Positions 51,677-53,783 of a DNA stretch of 53,783 bases are shown piece after piece (within the stretch, counting starts at the first letter, position 1; each line of letters opens with the position of its first letter). Below the pieces are notes generated by a model, which saw only the letters and a list, made by a program, of their open reading frames with translations, did not search any database and was not told where the DNA came from. The stretch is from Flavobacteriaceae bacterium (lineage in GTDB: Bacteria; Bacteroidota; Bacteroidia; Flavobacteriales; Flavobacteriaceae): positions 1 to 53,783 of the forward strand of contig JANQMD010000045.1 of NCBI GenBank assembly GCA_028280265.1. The letters are read 5' to 3'. Position numbers and translations under genes: made by a program.

Positions 51677-52765
51677 TTAATCAAAATAAGAGAAGGTATC
51701 TCCATTTTTAATCTTCAATAGCGATTCATAAATCAAACGAATTACATTTTCTACATCATCTTTATGAACCATTTCTACTGTAGTATGCATGTAACGGAGT
51801 GGGAGTGAAATGAGCGCAGAAGCAACCCCTCCATTGCTGTAGGCAAATGCATCGGTATCTGTCCCTGTTGCTCTGGAAAGAGCGGATCGTTGAAAAGGAA
51901 TTTCTTTCTCCTCTGCCGTTTCAGTAATCAAATCGCGTAATTTTTGCTGCACCGCAGGAGCATAGGCAACAACAGGTCCATCACCATTTTTAATGGCTCC
52001 TTCCTTTTTTTGATCGATCATGGGTGTGGTAGTATCATGAGTCACATCGGTCACAATAGCAACATTTGGCTTGATCGTTTGAGTAATCATTTCAGCACCA
52101 CGCAATCCAATTTCTTCCTGTACAGAATTTGTAACGTAGAGACCAAAAGGAAGTTTAATGTTATTCTCATGGATCAAACGAGCAACTTCGGCAATCATAA
52201 AACCACCCATTCTGTTATCAATAGCTCTGCAAACGAAGTTGTTTTCATTCAAAATGTGAAATTCATCGGGATAGGTAATTACACATCCTACATGCACACC
52301 TAGTTTTTCAACTTCTTCTTTGTTTTTGCAACCTACATCGATAAAAATATTGTCGAGTTTTGGAGCCTCTTCTTTAGCTCTATTTCTCGTATGAATCGCT
52401 GGCCAACCGAAAACCCCTTTTACAATTCCATTCTTTGTGTGAATGTTGACAATCTTACTCGGTGCGATTTGATGGTCACTTCCTCCATTTCTAATCACAT
52501 AAATTAAACCGTTATCGGTAATATAATTTACATACCATGAAATTTCATCAGCATGCCCTTCAATAACGACTTTGTATTTCGCTTCTGGGTTAATCACAGC
52601 TACCGCAGATCCATAAGTATCCGTAATAAACTCATCTACATAAGGCTTTAAATATTCCATCCATATCTTCTGACCATTCCACTCATAACCAGTAGGAGCA
52701 GCATTGTTTAAGTAAGATTCTAAAAAGGCAAGTGATTTTTTATTTAAAATTGATTTTTTTGACAT
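51677..52765 (-). CDS. M42-family metallopeptidase (glutamyl aminopeptidase/endoglucanase-like)
   Basis: This is a cytoplasmic M42 peptidase forming large aminopeptidase complexes in other species. The metal ligands are visible as VIEGHADEISW (His and Asp) near residue 72, AIDNRMGGF near 185 and the catalytic SVQEEIGLRGA near 213, with VTDVTHD near 240 and ALSRATGTDTDAFAY near 315. The 362-residue length is normal. It precedes the aminotransferase on the same strand and diverges from the DUF4294 gene. Confidence 0.93.
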   Translation of the reverse strand: MSKKSILNKKSLAFLESYLNNAAPTGYEWNGQKIWMEYLKPYVDEFITDTYGSAVAVINPEAKYKVVIEGHADEISWYVNYITDNGLIYVIRNGGSDHQIAPSKIVNIHTKNGIVKGVFGWPAIHTRNRAKEEAPKLDNIFIDVGCKNKEEVEKLGVHVGCVITYPDEFHILNENNFVCRAIDNRMGGFMIAEVARLIHENNIKLPFGLYVTNSVQEEIGLRGAEMITQTIKPNVAIVTDVTHDTTTPMIDQKKEGAIKNGDGPVVAYAPAVQQKLRDLITETAEEKEIPFQRSALSRATGTDTDAFAYSNGGVASALISLPLRYMHTTVEMVHKDDVENVIRLIYESLLKIKNGDTFSYFD

Positions 52766-52930
52766 CTGTATTTTGAATTTGTTTCGATAAAAATAAAACC
52801 ATTTTTGAGATCGTTAAAATAAAAATGAAAGGAAAACAAACTTTAGATTTTTGTTAAGATTATTTCTTTTCAAAATCTTTGAGATAGTTGAATTGTAATA
52901 TATTTATCCCCGCCATTAAGTATTCGATAT

Positions 52931-53662
52931 TTGAAAAAAATACTAGTCATATTAATCGTGTTGAAATTTGCTTTTGTAAATGGACAAATAAAAGACACTC
53001 CACCTTTAAAGCTGGATAATTATATATTGGTAAAAGAAGGAGATACTTTAACGATTAATTTAGATGAGGTTTCTATACTGCCAAAGCACAAGTTCAAATC
53101 TGTGGTTGACATGCGCTATTATCATTGGTTCAAAACAAAAGTATTTAAAGCCTACCCCTATGCAAAATTAGCTTCAGAAAGATTGGATACTTTAAATGCT
53201 AGGATTTCTAGGATGAAGACAAGAAGAAAAAAGAGAAGGTATGTAAGAATAGCGCAAAGGTATTTAGAAGGAGAGTTTACTGATCAGTTGAAAAAAATGA
53301 CAAAAACTGAAGGACGAATTTTGATCAAATTAATTCATCGACAAACTGGAAAGACTGTATTCAAAAACATTAAAGAGTTAAGAAGCGGATGGAAGGCATT
53401 TTGGTACAATACAACAGCGAATCTATTTAAATTGTCTTTAAAAAGTGAATATCACCCAGAATCTATTAATGAAGACTATTTAATAGAAGATGTTTTACAA
53501 AGAGCTTTTATTGAAGAACAACTCATACGACAAAAAACAAAACTAGATTTCGATTTCCCTAAAATTGCATCAATAAAAAAAGGAGAAATCAATGTAGAAG
53601 AGTATAAAAAGATGTTTGCTAAACAGAAAAAGAGACGTAAGAAGAAGAAAAAGAAAAGCTAA
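52931..53662 (+). CDS. DUF4294 family exported protein, TTG start
   Basis: This is a 243-residue exported protein of the Bacteroidetes DUF4294 family. TTG at 52931 starts MKKILVILIVLKFAFVNGQ, a good Sec signal, and no earlier in-frame ATG exists. The body has the family's conserved helical core (FKTKVFKAYPYAKLASERLD and KAFWYNTTANLFKLSLKSEY). It ends in a run of lysine and arginine. Function is unknown. It is divergent from the M42 gene and precedes a putative rRNA promoter. Confidence 0.82.
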   Translation: MKKILVILIVLKFAFVNGQIKDTPPLKLDNYILVKEGDTLTINLDEVSILPKHKFKSVVDMRYYHWFKTKVFKAYPYAKLASERLDTLNARISRMKTRRKKRRYVRIAQRYLEGEFTDQLKKMTKTEGRILIKLIHRQTGKTVFKNIKELRSGWKAFWYNTTANLFKLSLKSEYHPESINEDYLIEDVLQRAFIEEQLIRQKTKLDFDFPKIASIKKGEINVEEYKKMFAKQKKRRKKKKKKS

Positions 53663-53714
53663 CTATAAGGTTTCGAAATAATTAAGAAAAACTTGAAAAA
53701 AAAGTAAAGAAATA

Positions 53715-53783
53715 TTTGGTTGTGGGGTTTATAGTGTACTATCTTTGCGGTCCGTTTTCACGGGGAGTTCATTGAGAAGTTTG
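53715..53783 (+). promoter_or_regulatory. rRNA-type promoter and start of leader
   Basis: TTTG at 53715-53718 and TATCTTTG at 53740-53747 are 21 bases apart, a full match to the Bacteroidetes promoter. The bases that follow, TCCGTTTTCACGGGGAG, look like an rRNA-operon leader as I remember it from Flavobacteria. The window ends 36 bases later, so no rRNA gene can be seen, and the identity rests on the promoter and leader only. Confidence 0.45.

Noticed and set aside
1..53783. CRISPR array, prophage, biosynthetic gene cluster
   Set aside because: No spaced direct repeats, phage structural genes or synthase genes were seen.

Overview
The window looks like chromosome of a marine Flavobacteriaceae (Bacteroidetes). 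The DNA is AT-rich, and the promoter elements I can see follow the Bacteroidetes pattern (-7 box TAnnTTTG, sometimes a TTTG -33 box). The proteins include a gliding-motility GldF/GldG, many short lipoprotein or Sec signals, and flavobacterial families of unknown function. There is no tRNA, CRISPR array, prophage or complete insertion sequence. An IS3-like end is cut by the left edge, and an rRNA-type promoter sits at the right edge.

Layout. Positions 1-1600 hold the IS end, dnaN on the minus strand and REP-like palindromes. Positions 1603-7441 form a plus-strand cluster: a secreted PIG-L/ThuA-like protein, an overlooked 35-residue membrane peptide, a sodium:solute symporter, a Gfo/Idh/MocA oxidoreductase and a GNAT acetyltransferase. 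Positions 7515-13310 hold a DUF2911 lipid- or Sec-targeted protein, a penicillin-acylase-type Ntn hydrolase, an aquaporin, an epimerase-like protein and an HNH protein. Positions 13383-17477 (minus) hold a GldF-GldG fusion, a beta-barrel, an ABM-domain protein and an SAM-hydrolase family protein. Positions 17606-21542 (plus) hold phoH, purC and four uncharacterised genes. Positions 21591-24038 (minus) hold a fasciclin protein, a TerC protein and a TSUP permease.

Positions 24151-42825 carry the main story, a dense module for taking up and using short-chain fatty acids, chiefly acetate. It has a zinc-ribbon/HTH protein derived from an IS1-type transposase and a porin. These are followed by a DUF4212 plus symporter pair, a DUF3311-like small protein and a CrbS-like sensor (symporter fused to histidine kinase) with a receiver-only response regulator. 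Then come propionyl- and acetyl-CoA synthetases. Convergent to these are a DnaQ-like exonuclease and a cNMP/CBS/DUF294 nucleotidyltransferase, then a ScfR-type fatty-acyl regulator. The regulator is divergent from aceB and aceA, the glyoxylate shunt, and a perfect 22-bp palindrome lies in the intergenic region. Together these would import acetate, activate it, sense it and send it into the glyoxylate shunt.

Positions 42909-47400 hold a TPR histidine kinase and its LuxR-like regulator. Upstream lies a gene-poor stretch with a 56-residue lipoprotein, two short unannotated reading frames each followed by its own terminator, a GC-rich hairpin-dense leader and a candidate structured RNA on the plus strand. 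Positions 47479-53662 hold a DUF6503-like lipoprotein, a Nudix hydrolase, an M61-like peptidase, a class V aminotransferase, an M42 peptidase and a DUF4294 protein. Many assignments rest on motif recognition by eye. No database search was possible.
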